DNA of 64,000 bases. Origin: Azonexus fungiphilus (GTDB lineage: Bacteria; Pseudomonadota; Gammaproteobacteria; Burkholderiales; Rhodocyclaceae). The DNA is taken from the NCBI RefSeq assembly GCF_003634965.1, contig NZ_RBXP01000013.1, forward strand, positions 248,001 through 312,000. The letters run 5' to 3'. Below are positions 51,468 to 58,703 of the stretch, one piece after another (position 1 is the first letter of the stretch; each line of letters starts with the position of its first letter). The notes beneath the pieces are model-generated. The model was not told where the DNA came from, did no database searches, and saw only the letters and a list, made by a program, of their open reading frames with translations. Position numbers and translations under genes: made by a program.

Positions 51468-52101
51468 GCTGCGCGCGGCGCTGATCGCCACCGCCCGGGC
51501 CATGCAGCCGGCCGGGCTGAACCGCGGCACGGCCGGCAACGTCAGCGTGCGCGACGGCGACGGCTTCCTGATCACGCCGACCGGCATGGCCTACGCCGCG
51601 CTGACCCCGGACGACCTGCCGCGCATGGCCATCGACGACAGCGCCGACGGCAGCTACCACGGCCGCCGCAAGCCATCGTCGGAATGGCGCTTCCACCGCG
51701 ATCTCTACGCCGCCCGCCCGGACGTCGGCGCCGTGCTCCACGCGCATTCGCCGTTCGCCGTCACGCTCGCCTGCCTGCGCCGCGAGATTCCCCCCTTCCA
51801 CTACATGATCGCGCGCTTCGGCGGCAGCACGATCCGCTGCGCCGACTACGCCATTTTCGGCTCGCAGGCGCTGTCGACCGCTGCCCTGGCGGCGCTCGAG
51901 GGCCGGCGCGGCTGCCTGCTCGCCAATCACGGCCTGCTCGTCGCCGGCCGCGACCTCGACGAAGCCCTGGCCCTCGCCATCGAGCTCGAGGAGCTCTGCG
52001 AGCAGTACTGGCGCGCCTGCCAGCTCGGCGCCCCGGTCCTCCTCGACGCCGGCGAAATGGCGGCGGTGATCGATAAATTCGCCACTTACGGACAGCAATG
52101 A
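51460..52101 (+). CDS. Class II aldolase, FucA/Ald2 type, paired with mtnA
   Basis: 213 aa. It aligns well by eye with E. coli L-fuculose-1-phosphate aldolase, including the zinc/catalytic residues at equivalent places: E75 (KPSSEWRFH), H94 and H96 (LHAHSPF), H157 (ANHGLL) and Y115 (FHYMIA), and the phosphate-binding NRGTAGNVSVR and ITPTG loops. It therefore looks like an aldolase rather than MtnB dehydratase, which lacks these exact patterns. Placed behind MtnA it may split methylthioribulose or 5-deoxyribulose 1-phosphate into dihydroxyacetone phosphate and an aldehyde, as in DHAP-shunt Ald2. GTG 51460 is preferred because GAGG lies six bases upstream; TTG 51454 is an alternative. It overlaps the DmeF gene by four bases. 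Confidence 0.85.
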   Translation: MTELRAALIATARAMQPAGLNRGTAGNVSVRDGDGFLITPTGMAYAALTPDDLPRMAIDDSADGSYHGRRKPSSEWRFHRDLYAARPDVGAVLHAHSPFAVTLACLRREIPPFHYMIARFGGSTIRCADYAIFGSQALSTAALAALEGRRGCLLANHGLLVAGRDLDEALALAIELEELCEQYWRACQLGAPVLLDAGEMAAVIDKFATYGQQ

Positions 52102-53054
52102 ACGCGCACCACGACCTTTCGCGCTGGGAACAGACGCACGACTACGGCACCGGCAACGCCCGCGCCGAGGCCGGCACCCGCTGGGTGCTGTGGATCACGC
52201 TGGCGACGATGGTGGTCGAGATCGGCGCCGGCTGGTGGTTCAACTCGATGGCGCTGCTCGCCGACGGCTGGCACATGAGCTCGCACGCGCTGGCCATCGG
52301 CCTCGCCGCGCTGGCCTACGCCGCCTCCCGCAAGTACGCCCGGGACAGCCGCTTCGCCTTCGGCACCTGGAAGATCGAGGTGCTCGGCGGCTACACCAGC
52401 GCCCTCTTCCTGCTCGCCGTCGCCGCGCTGATGGTGATCGGTGCCGGCGAGCGGCTGCTCGACCCGCAGCCGATCCGCTACCTCGAGGCGATGGTCGTCG
52501 CCGCCCTCGGTCTGACGGTCAACCTGGCTTGCGCGGCAATTTTGCACCGGGCCGGCGGCCACGATCACCATGGCCACGATCACGGGCACGGGCATGACCA
52601 TGCGCACGGCCACGCCGACCTCAACCTGAAGGCCGCCTACATTCACGTCATCACCGACGCGCTGACCTCGGTGCTGGCGATCGCCGCCCTGGCCGGCGGC
52701 TGGCTCTACGGCTGGGACTGGCTCGATCCGGCCTGCGCGGTGGTCGGTGCGGTGCTGGTGGCGCTATGGGCGAAGAACCTGCTGCGCCAGACCGGCAGCG
52801 TGCTCCTCGACCGCGAGATGGACCACCCGGTGGTCGAGGAAATCCGCGAGGTGATCGCCACCCTGCCGGCCGGCACCCACCTCACCGATCTTCACGTCTG
52901 GCGCGTTGGCAACGGCGCCTACGCCTGCGCCGTCTCGCTGCTCGCCCACGACGCGGCGCTGACGCCGCTGGCCGTGCGCGAGGCACTCGCCATCCACGAG
53001 GAGATCGTCCACGTCACCGTGGAGATCCACCGCTGCGACGAGTGCCCGGCCTGA
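52098..53054 (+). CDS. dmeF: Cation diffusion facilitator, DmeF-like metal exporter
   Basis: 318 aa with six predicted membrane helices. Metal-binding residues of the transport site lie in LLADGWHMSSH (helix two) and HVITDALTS (helix five). A histidine-rich loop at about residues 150-172 (HDHHGHDHGHGHDHAHGH) separates the halves, and a C-terminal cytoplasmic domain ends in Cys residues (HRCDECPA). This arrangement matches DmeF-type Co/Ni (and other divalent) efflux pumps of the CDF family; the actual metal is uncertain. It overlaps the class II aldolase by four bases, so it is co-expressed with mtnA and the aldolase, whose zinc or other metal needs may or may not be connected. It converges with the EF-hand gene. 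Confidence 0.88.
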   Translation: MNAHHDLSRWEQTHDYGTGNARAEAGTRWVLWITLATMVVEIGAGWWFNSMALLADGWHMSSHALAIGLAALAYAASRKYARDSRFAFGTWKIEVLGGYTSALFLLAVAALMVIGAGERLLDPQPIRYLEAMVVAALGLTVNLACAAILHRAGGHDHHGHDHGHGHDHAHGHADLNLKAAYIHVITDALTSVLAIAALAGGWLYGWDWLDPACAVVGAVLVALWAKNLLRQTGSVLLDREMDHPVVEEIREVIATLPAGTHLTDLHVWRVGNGAYACAVSLLAHDAALTPLAVREALAIHEEIVHVTVEIHRCDECPA

Positions 53055-53060
53055 GGCCGC

Positions 53061-53906
53061 TCAGGCCAGCGTGGACAACAGGCTGCTGGTGCGCTCGTCG
53101 GCCTGGCCGTAGGCCTGCATCAGCTGCATGATCTTCATCATCACCTGCGACTCGCTGCTCGCCGCCTGCGTCCCCGCACTGGCGGCGCTCGCCGACGACT
53201 GCTGCGACTCGTCGTAGGCCCGCGCCTCGCGGAAGCTGACCTTGCCGTCACCGTCGCTGTCGGCGGCTTCGAAGTTGGCGACGATGTCGGCGATCAGGCC
53301 GGCCCGCTCGCTGTCGCTGTCGCCGATTTCGGCCAGCTGGCTCTCCAGCTCGTCGAGCGTGAAGCCGGCGTCACCGGCCGGCGGCGGCGGTGGCGGCATT
53401 CCCTGCATCGCCGCCATCTCGGACTGCGCGGTCGTATCGTCGGTGCCGCCGTTCTTGTAGGCCATCGCCTCCTGGAAACTGACCTTGCCGTCGCCGTCGG
53501 CGTCGGTCGCCTCGAAATTGGCGACGACGTCGGCGATCAGGCTGGCGCGGTCGCTATCGGCATCGCCGATTTCCTCAAGCTGGGCGGCCAGCTCTTCCTG
53601 CGTGAAGCCTTCGTCGCCGGCCGGCGGCGGTGGCGGCATGCCGCCCTGCATGCGCATCTGGCCGAACTGCGCGTCGAGTTCTTCCTGCAGCTTGCTCAAG
53701 GTCGATGCAAACTCGCTTTCGGTGACCTTGCCGTCGCTGTCGGTGTCGAAGGCGGCAAAAACCTCGTCGACCGCGCTATCGTCGCCGCCGGAAATGGCAC
53801 CGAAGGCCGACGCCAGGTCGCTCTTTTCCAGGTATCCCTGGCTCTTGCTGTCCAGCCGCGAAAACAGCTGGCTCATCTGTGACGAACTGCCCAGACCGCT
53901 GATCAT
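53061..53906 (-). CDS. EF-hand calcium-binding protein with internal repeats
   Basis: 281 aa, acidic, without signal peptide or membrane helix. Three canonical EF-hand loops are visible: D54-E65 (DTDSDGKVTESE), D135-E146 (DADGDGKVSFQE) and D216-E227 (DSDGDGKVSFRE); a degenerate loop lies near residue 19. Residues about 87-150 and 168-231 are two copies of one unit, each opening with a polyproline stretch (MPPPPP-AGD) and ending in an EF-hand. Binding of calcium is expected from the loops. The role is unknown; XopAW-like EF-hand effectors are a possible comparison. It has an AAGGAG ribosome site and diverges from the cpxR-like gene across a 316-base region with CpxR-type boxes, so it may be part of that regulon. 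Confidence 0.85.
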   Translation of the reverse strand: MISGLGSSSQMSQLFSRLDSKSQGYLEKSDLASAFGAISGGDDSAVDEVFAAFDTDSDGKVTESEFASTLSKLQEELDAQFGQMRMQGGMPPPPPAGDEGFTQEELAAQLEEIGDADSDRASLIADVVANFEATDADGDGKVSFQEAMAYKNGGTDDTTAQSEMAAMQGMPPPPPPAGDAGFTLDELESQLAEIGDSDSERAGLIADIVANFEAADSDGDGKVSFREARAYDESQQSSASAASAGTQAASSESQVMMKIMQLMQAYGQADERTSSLLSTLA

Positions 53907-54007
53907 GATTGACTCCTTGAATCGGGTTGAAAACGCCGGACAGACATCCGGCGGCGCTAACTGAGCAAGTTATCGGCCATTTGCCGCAAAAATTCGTGGC
54001 GAACCAG

Positions 54008-54032
54008 GTTAAAGGGGGTAAAAACTTGTCAA
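54008..54032. promoter_or_regulatory. CpxR-type half-site cluster, three 10-bp-phased copies
   Basis: GTTAA (54008), GTAAA (54018) and GTCAA (54028) are each separated by five bases. The known CpxR box is GTAAA-N5-GTAAA, so one half-site is exact and two have one mismatch. It lies 102-126 bases upstream of the EF-hand start on that gene's side of the spacer. Confidence 0.5.
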
Positions 54033-54043
54033 GAAATCGGCGA

Positions 54044-54067
54044 AATTTGACGGTCGACCGTCAAATT
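54044..54067. promoter_or_regulatory. Perfect 24-bp palindrome in the EF-hand / cpxR-like spacer
   Basis: Positions 54044-54055 are the exact reverse complement of 54056-54067. The centre is GACGGTCGACCGTC and the arms end in AATTT/AAATT. It lies about midway in the 316-base divergent spacer, which otherwise holds only CpxR-type boxes and a putative -10. It could bind a dimeric regulator. The central GGTCGACC recurs at other places in the window. Confidence 0.6.
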
Positions 54068-54139
54068 CGTGCAAAAACCCGCCGAAAAGCGGCAAAACCT
54101 GCCTCCGGCGAAATTTGCCGCCGCCCCCGGCAAGGCGGG

Positions 54140-54154
54140 GTAAAAGTCTGTAAA
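54140..54154 (+). promoter_or_regulatory. CpxR box, exact GTAAA-N5-GTAAA
   Basis: GTAAA at 54140-54144 and 54150-54154 with a 5-base spacer matches the E. coli CpxR consensus exactly. It is 68 bases upstream of the cpxR-like ATG and would fall at about -41 to -55 relative to a start site predicted from the -10 box at 54183, a normal activator position. It implies autoregulation. Confidence 0.65.
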
Positions 54155-54182
54155 AACAGCGCACTGGCTGCGACCACCCGGC

Positions 54183-54188
54183 TATCAT
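54183..54188 (+). promoter_or_regulatory. Putative -10 box of the cpxR-like operon
   Basis: TATCAT (five of six to TATAAT). No -35 match is found at 16-18 bp, as expected for an activator-dependent promoter with the CpxR box just upstream. Confidence 0.45.
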
Positions 54189-54222
54189 GCGGCCCTGAAA
54201 CGCAATCAATGGAGTGCAGGAC

Positions 54223-54906
54223 ATGGCAGCCGTGCTGCTGATCGACGACGATGTTGAACTCGCCGGCATGCTCGCCGACTACCTGCGGGGCGACGGCTTC
54301 AGCGTCGAACTCGCGCACGACGGCGAAAGCGGCATCGCCGCGGCGCTCGGCGGCCGCTTCGCGATCGCCGTGCTCGACGTGATGCTGCCCGGGCTATCCG
54401 GCATCGAGGCCCTGCGCCGGATCCGCGCCGCCAGCCAGATGCCGGTGCTGATGCTGACCGCACGCGGCGACGACATGGACCGTATCGTCGGCCTCGAACT
54501 CGGTGCCGACGACTACGTTCCCAAGCCCTGCCTGCCGCGCGAACTGGCCGCCCGCCTGCGTGCCATCCTGCGCCGCGGCAGCACGGCACCGGCGGCGCCT
54601 GCGGGCGAACTGACAGTCGGTCCGCTGCGCCTGAACCCGGCGCAGCGCCTGGCCGAATGGCGCGGACGCGGGCTCGAGCTGACCAGCACCGAATTCAACC
54701 TGCTCGAGGTGCTCGCCCGCAACGCCGGCCGCACCGTCGGCAAGGACGAGCTGTCGCAGCAGGCGCTCGGCCGGCCGCTGGCGCGCTACGACCGCAGCAT
54801 CGACGTGCATCTGTCGAGCATCCGCCAGAAACTCGGCCCGCTCGACGACGGCCGCTCGCCGATCCAGACGGTCTTCCGCCAGGGTTACCAGATGATTCCG
54901 GGCTGA
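54223..54906 (+). CDS. cpxR: CpxR-like response regulator (OmpR family)
   Basis: 227 aa. The receiver domain has phosphoacceptor D52, acidic pocket IDDD at 7-10, switch Thr in MLTARG and K101. A winged-helix DNA-binding domain follows (about 125-225). Several stretches are very close to E. coli CpxR: LTARGDDMDRIVGLELGADDY, LELTSTEFNLLEVLA and YDRSIDVHLSSIRQKL. CpxR responds to envelope protein stress. ATG 54223 has GGAG eight bases upstream; an in-frame GTG at 54214 is less likely. The partner kinase gene starts two bases after the stop. An exact CpxR box lies upstream. Confidence 0.9.
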   Translation: MAAVLLIDDDVELAGMLADYLRGDGFSVELAHDGESGIAAALGGRFAIAVLDVMLPGLSGIEALRRIRAASQMPVLMLTARGDDMDRIVGLELGADDYVPKPCLPRELAARLRAILRRGSTAPAAPAGELTVGPLRLNPAQRLAEWRGRGLELTSTEFNLLEVLARNAGRTVGKDELSQQALGRPLARYDRSIDVHLSSIRQKLGPLDDGRSPIQTVFRQGYQMIPG

Positions 54907-54908
54907 GC

Positions 54909-55994
54909 ATGGGCCGCCTCTTCTGGAAATTCTTCCTCATCGTCTGGCTGGCCCAGCTGACCGCGATCCTCGGCACTGCAGCGATCTTCTGGATCGAGCG
55001 ACACGAACTGCAGGCACGCTTCGAGCGCCAGTTCCCGCCACCGCCACCGCCGCCCGGCAGCGAATTCCGGCCGCCGCCGGGGCCGCGGCCGGGCGAAGGC
55101 CCGCGCCTGCCGGTGCTGCCGCTGCTCACCGGCCTGCTCGCCAGCCTGCTCTCGGCCGGCGCCATCGCCTGGTACGTCGCCCGCCCGGTGCGCCGCCTGA
55201 AGGCCGCTTTCGCCGCCGCCAGCGACGGCGACCTGAGCCTGCGCATCGGCCCGGCGATGGGCCGCCGACGTGACGAACTGAGCGAACTCGGCGACGATTT
55301 CGACCGCATGAGCGAACGCCTGGCCAGCCTGCTCGAGGCGCAGACCCGCCTGCTCCACGACGTCTCGCACGAGCTGCGCTCGCCGCTGGCCCGGCTGCAC
55401 GCGGCAATCGGCCTGGCCCGCCAGGCGCCGGAACGCTTCGAGGAAACGATGAGCCGGCTCGAACGCGAAGGCGAGCGGATGAACCAGCTGGTCGGCGAAC
55501 TGCTCACGCTGTCGCGCCTCGAAGCCGGCGTCGGCGGCGCCGCGGAGATCGTCGCCCTCGACGAACTGGTCGCCGAACTGCTCGAGGATGCCCGTCTCGA
55601 GGCGGCACCGCGGCACCTCATCGTCGATCTCGACGAAACGCCCGGCCTGCACGTCCGGGCCAATCCCGAACTGCTCCACCGCGCCATCGAGAATGTCGTG
55701 CGCAACGCACTCAAGCATTCGCCGGACGGCGGCCGCATCCGCATCGTCACCGCTGCCACCGCCGACCGGCGCTGCCGGATCAGCATCTTCGACCACGGCC
55801 CGGGCGTGCCCGAGGACGAACTGGCGCACATCTTCGAACCCTTCCGCCGCGCCCGCAACGCGATCGGCCACGGCCACGGCCTCGGCCTGGCGATCGCCCG
55901 CCGGGTGATGTTGACGGTCGACGGCACGATCACGGCAAAAAACCTCGCCGGCGGCGGCCTGCGCGTCGACCTCGAACTGCCGCTCGCCGGCTGA
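54909..55994 (+). CDS. cpxA: CpxA-like sensor histidine kinase with a minimal, proline-rich periplasmic loop
   Basis: 361 aa. Membrane helices lie at about 8-28 and 69-90, a HAMP domain at about 91-143, phosphorylated H154 in LLHDVSHELRSPLARL, and ATPase boxes N (ENVVRNALKHSP), G1 (FDHGPGVPEDEL) and G2 (GHGLGLAIA). The periplasmic segment is only about 40 residues and is dominated by proline and charged residues (QFPPPPPPPGSEFRPPPGPRPG). E. coli CpxA has a far larger folded sensor domain there. The sensor may therefore detect its signal by the membrane or a partner protein. It is coupled to the cpxR-like gene by two bases and ends seven bases before the convergent sulfatase-like gene. Confidence 0.88.
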   Translation: MGRLFWKFFLIVWLAQLTAILGTAAIFWIERHELQARFERQFPPPPPPPGSEFRPPPGPRPGEGPRLPVLPLLTGLLASLLSAGAIAWYVARPVRRLKAAFAAASDGDLSLRIGPAMGRRRDELSELGDDFDRMSERLASLLEAQTRLLHDVSHELRSPLARLHAAIGLARQAPERFEETMSRLEREGERMNQLVGELLTLSRLEAGVGGAAEIVALDELVAELLEDARLEAAPRHLIVDLDETPGLHVRANPELLHRAIENVVRNALKHSPDGGRIRIVTAATADRRCRISIFDHGPGVPEDELAHIFEPFRRARNAIGHGHGLGLAIARRVMLTVDGTITAKNLAGGGLRVDLELPLAG

Positions 55995-56000
55995 ACCGGC

Positions 56001-57857
56001 TCAGCGCACGAAGCGCCGGCTCTCGCGGCTCACTGCGTCGAGCAGGCCGGCGGCGCCGGCGACGACGCTATCGCGCTGGTCGCGGGCGACCGGATGGTCG
56101 GCCTCGTCGAAGACGCTGTAACGGAAATAGTCGCTGCCGGTGAACGGGAAGGTGATCTTGTGCCGACCGTCGTCGACGCCCATGTAGTTGTATTCGCCGA
56201 ACACGAAATAGGGCAGCTCCTGCTCGAGCGGATCGGCCGAACTGTAGCTGCGCGAAGGCTGGTCGACCCCAAGGGTGGCGAGCAGCGTCGGCGCCACCTG
56301 CAGGTGCGAGCTGCGGTGCGTCACCACCGCCGGCGCGACGCCCGGCCGCCACAGCACCAGCGGCACGCGCACCTGCTCCTCGGGGAAGGTGGTGCCGTGG
56401 CCGTGCCCCCAGCGCCCCTTCTCCATGAACTCCTCGCCGTGGTCGCCGGTGAACAGCAGCACCGTCTGTTCGAGCATGCCTGTCTTCTCGAGGTGTTCGA
56501 GCAGACGGCCGACCTGGGCGTCGATATGGTGGGCGGCATTGATGTAGCGGTTGTGGATGGCGCCGATGTTGTTGCGCAGGTCGAGGTCGATGTAGTTCAT
56601 GTCGCGCAGGTAGTCGGCGCGCAGCGCCTGGGCCTCGGGGAAGCTGTAGGGCGCATGCGTCGACTCGAAGAACATGAAGCCGAAGAAGGGCCGCCGCGGA
56701 TCGCGCGCGTCGACCTTGGCGACCAGGTCGTCGATGTTGCGGATGTCGCGCTGCCAGGGCTCGCCGGTCTTGATCTCCTGCAACTGCGCCGCGGGCACGC
56801 CGGCGAACACGGTATGGCGCAACTCCGGGTAATCGAAGCTCTGGCTGGTATGGGCGGCGATCTGGTAATCGTGCTCGCGCAACACGTTCATCAGCACCGG
56901 CGCCACGCGCTGCTGTTCGAAGCTGTACCAGTAGGGCGCATAGACGCCGTAGAACAGCGAGAACAGTCCCATCCGGGTACGGTTGCCGCCGCTGTAGTGG
57001 TTCTCGAAGCGGGTCGCGCGCTGCGCGAACCGCCACAGGTGGGGGGTGATTTCCGGGTCGAGCAGATCCCAGCGGAAGGACTCGGCGACCAGGACAACGA
57101 CGTTGGTCGGCCGCAGGCGGCTGCTGTCCACGGCCGTCCCCGGATAAGCCACGGTCCCGCCGGCCAGGCGCAGGGCCTGCAGCGCCCGCCGCTCGATGCC
57201 CAGTCGGTTGAACAGGGTCTTGCCGCTGCTCCGCAAGTGAAAGGGCACGGCATCGGCTGCCGCCAGCAGTTCTTCCTGGCCGGTATGGACGCTGTAGGCA
57301 AAGACGACTTCCTCACCGGCGAACAGGCCGGCGAGAACGATGCCGGCGATCGCCGCGGCCCGTGCCGGCAGCTGCCAGCCGCGCTGGCGGTAGCGGTGCA
57401 GCGCCCAGAGCAGCCCCAGGTTGGCGAGAACGATGGCACCGACCTGCAGTGCCACGGTGATCTCGGTCGACGCCGTCGCACCGAGGGCGGCGATGCCGCC
57501 GGGCGTGGTCAGCAGGTTCCAGACGAAACCGTTGAAGTGATACTGGTAGAGCGCGTAGAGGCGGTAGTCGGCGTAGATCGCCAGCAAGGCCAGACTGCCG
57601 CCGAGCACCGCGGCGCCGGCCAGCAGCGGCGGGCGCAGGGCCAGGTGCCGGGGCAGCAGGGCGAGCAGCAGGCAAGGCAGCAACGCGGCGGCCAGGTAGA
57701 GGCCGGCATAGGCGGCGGTCGCGGCGAACGCGAAGCCCCAGGCGGCGGCGCCCTGGATCGGAACCACCGGCCAGAACAGGGCGATCATCGAGAACAGCGC
57801 GACATAGAGCAGCGCAAAGTAGCGGCGCAGCACGCCGGCGGTTTCCTGGGCAGACAT
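56001..57857 (-). CDS. PbgA/YejM-like membrane protein with sulfatase fold
   Basis: 618 aa. About five N-terminal membrane helices (residues 10-190) are followed by a periplasmic alkaline-phosphatase/sulfatase-fold domain (about 245-618). Layout and motifs resemble E. coli PbgA/YejM: YHFNGFVWNLL in the membrane part (FHLHLNPIVWQLV in PbgA), VAESFRWDLL, GGNRTRMGLFSLFYGVY (SGNTTDNGIFGLFYG in PbgA) and VLLFTGDHGEEF. PbgA controls LPS level through LapB and FtsH. Unlike PbgA, the metal-ligand pattern (Glu, Thr, DH) looks catalytically complete, so a phosphoglycerol- or phosphoethanolamine-transferase activity is possible. AGAGGT precedes the ATG. It lies 79 bases after the methyltransferase on the same strand. 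Confidence 0.75.
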   Translation of the reverse strand: MSAQETAGVLRRYFALLYVALFSMIALFWPVVPIQGAAAWGFAFAATAAYAGLYLAAALLPCLLLALLPRHLALRPPLLAGAAVLGGSLALLAIYADYRLYALYQYHFNGFVWNLLTTPGGIAALGATASTEITVALQVGAIVLANLGLLWALHRYRQRGWQLPARAAAIAGIVLAGLFAGEEVVFAYSVHTGQEELLAAADAVPFHLRSSGKTLFNRLGIERRALQALRLAGGTVAYPGTAVDSSRLRPTNVVVLVAESFRWDLLDPEITPHLWRFAQRATRFENHYSGGNRTRMGLFSLFYGVYAPYWYSFEQQRVAPVLMNVLREHDYQIAAHTSQSFDYPELRHTVFAGVPAAQLQEIKTGEPWQRDIRNIDDLVAKVDARDPRRPFFGFMFFESTHAPYSFPEAQALRADYLRDMNYIDLDLRNNIGAIHNRYINAAHHIDAQVGRLLEHLEKTGMLEQTVLLFTGDHGEEFMEKGRWGHGHGTTFPEEQVRVPLVLWRPGVAPAVVTHRSSHLQVAPTLLATLGVDQPSRSYSSADPLEQELPYFVFGEYNYMGVDDGRHKITFPFTGSDYFRYSVFDEADHPVARDQRDSVVAGAAGLLDAVSRESRRFVR

Positions 57858-57936
57858 CGGGACCTCTTGCCGGCGCCTCGCTGAAAACGCCCCGCCCCGG
57901 CGCCGGGAAGGCGGGTCGTGACTCGACTCGCGGCGT

Positions 57937-58620
57937 TCAGGCCAGCTTGCGCAGCGTATACACCCGCCACATCGCGTAGCCGGGGAGGAAATCGTGGTGG
58001 CCGAGAATGGCGAAGCCGGCGCTGGCGAACTCGCTTTCGGCGGTTGCCGCGGGAATCACGAAACGGTTGCCGTTTTCGCCGGGACGGCCGGCGCGCCGGG
58101 CTTCCAGGCGCCGGCGGCGCCACGCCTTGTAGTTGCCATCGACCCACAGCGAGACGATCACCGTGTCGCGGGTGACGCGGTGGAACTCGCGCAGCATCGC
58201 CAGCCGGTGCGCCGGATCGGCGATGTGATGGAGCAGGCGCATGCAGAAGATGCTGTCGACCGACGCCGCCTCGAGATCGATGGCGAAGGCCGAGGTGTGC
58301 AGGGTATGGACGCGCCCGGCCAGGGCCGGCGGCATTTCGCGGCGGGCGACTTCGAGCATGTGCGGCGAGTTGTCGGCGGCCAGGATGACGCGGTTCGGCT
58401 GCTCGCCGAGCAGCGGCCAGAAACGGCCGGCGCCGCAGGGCAGGTCGAGGACCAGCCCGGGGTCGCCGGCCAGTTGCAGGGCCCGCCGCGCCAGCTGGCG
58501 GTCGCGCCAGTCGGAAAGGCGGCGGGCGAGGCCGGCGCGGTGCTTGTGGAAATACTGCAGCGCGTGCGCGCTGTCGTACTTGTTCGAGAATTCGAGCTGG
58601 ATCGGCAGATTCGGGGTCAT
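57937..58620 (-). CDS. Class I SAM-dependent methyltransferase next to colRS-like genes
   Basis: 227 aa. The SAM-binding motif I is LVLDLPCGAGRF (about 56-67), motif II lies around ILAADNSPHMLEVA, and a post-motif FCMRLLHHIADP follows. The substrate is unknown. In Pseudomonas the colR-colS genes are followed by a methyltransferase gene (warA) linked to LPS, as I recall, so an envelope role is plausible. A strong GGAGG ribosome site precedes the ATG. Four 11-bp-phased TTGACG repeats lie 45-83 bases upstream, one of them overlapping the colS stop, so the gene can have its own regulated promoter inside the colRS unit. Confidence 0.82.
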   Translation of the reverse strand: MTPNLPIQLEFSNKYDSAHALQYFHKHRAGLARRLSDWRDRQLARRALQLAGDPGLVLDLPCGAGRFWPLLGEQPNRVILAADNSPHMLEVARREMPPALAGRVHTLHTSAFAIDLEAASVDSIFCMRLLHHIADPAHRLAMLREFHRVTRDTVIVSLWVDGNYKAWRRRRLEARRAGRPGENGNRFVIPAATAESEFASAGFAILGHHDFLPGYAMWRVYTLRKLA

Positions 58621-58664
58621 CGTCGTACCTCCTGTAGCAGAGGTGCCAACGATAGGCGGAGGCC

Positions 58665-58703
58665 CGTCAAGGGGCCGTCAAAAGCCCGTCAAAAAAACGT
58701 CAA
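58665..58703 (-). promoter_or_regulatory. Four direct repeats TTGACG, spaced exactly 11 bp (probable ColR-type operator)
   Basis: On the - strand TTGACG occurs at 58703-58698, 58692-58687, 58681-58676 and 58670-58665, all exact, each with a 5-base spacer. They end 44 bases before the methyltransferase ATG and overlap the stop codon of colS. Direct hexamer repeats with 11-bp period are typical for OmpR-family regulators. The same arrangement precedes the LtaS-like gene at 60727-60765. Confidence 0.72.

Larger units (their letters stand above)
53907..54222. other. 316-base divergent regulatory spacer
   Basis: No coding region is seen. It contains two CpxR-type sites, a perfect 24-bp palindrome and a putative -10, each listed separately. 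It is more AT-rich than the surrounding genes and includes several G/A-rich tracts (GGGGGTAAAA, GGGGTAAAAG). Confidence 0.8.

Noticed and set aside
51454..52101. Calling the gene after mtnA mtnB
   Set aside because: The residues and loops follow FucA/Ald2 aldolase (AGNVSVR, ITPTG, KPSSEW), not the MtnB dehydratase pattern; gene symbol left empty.
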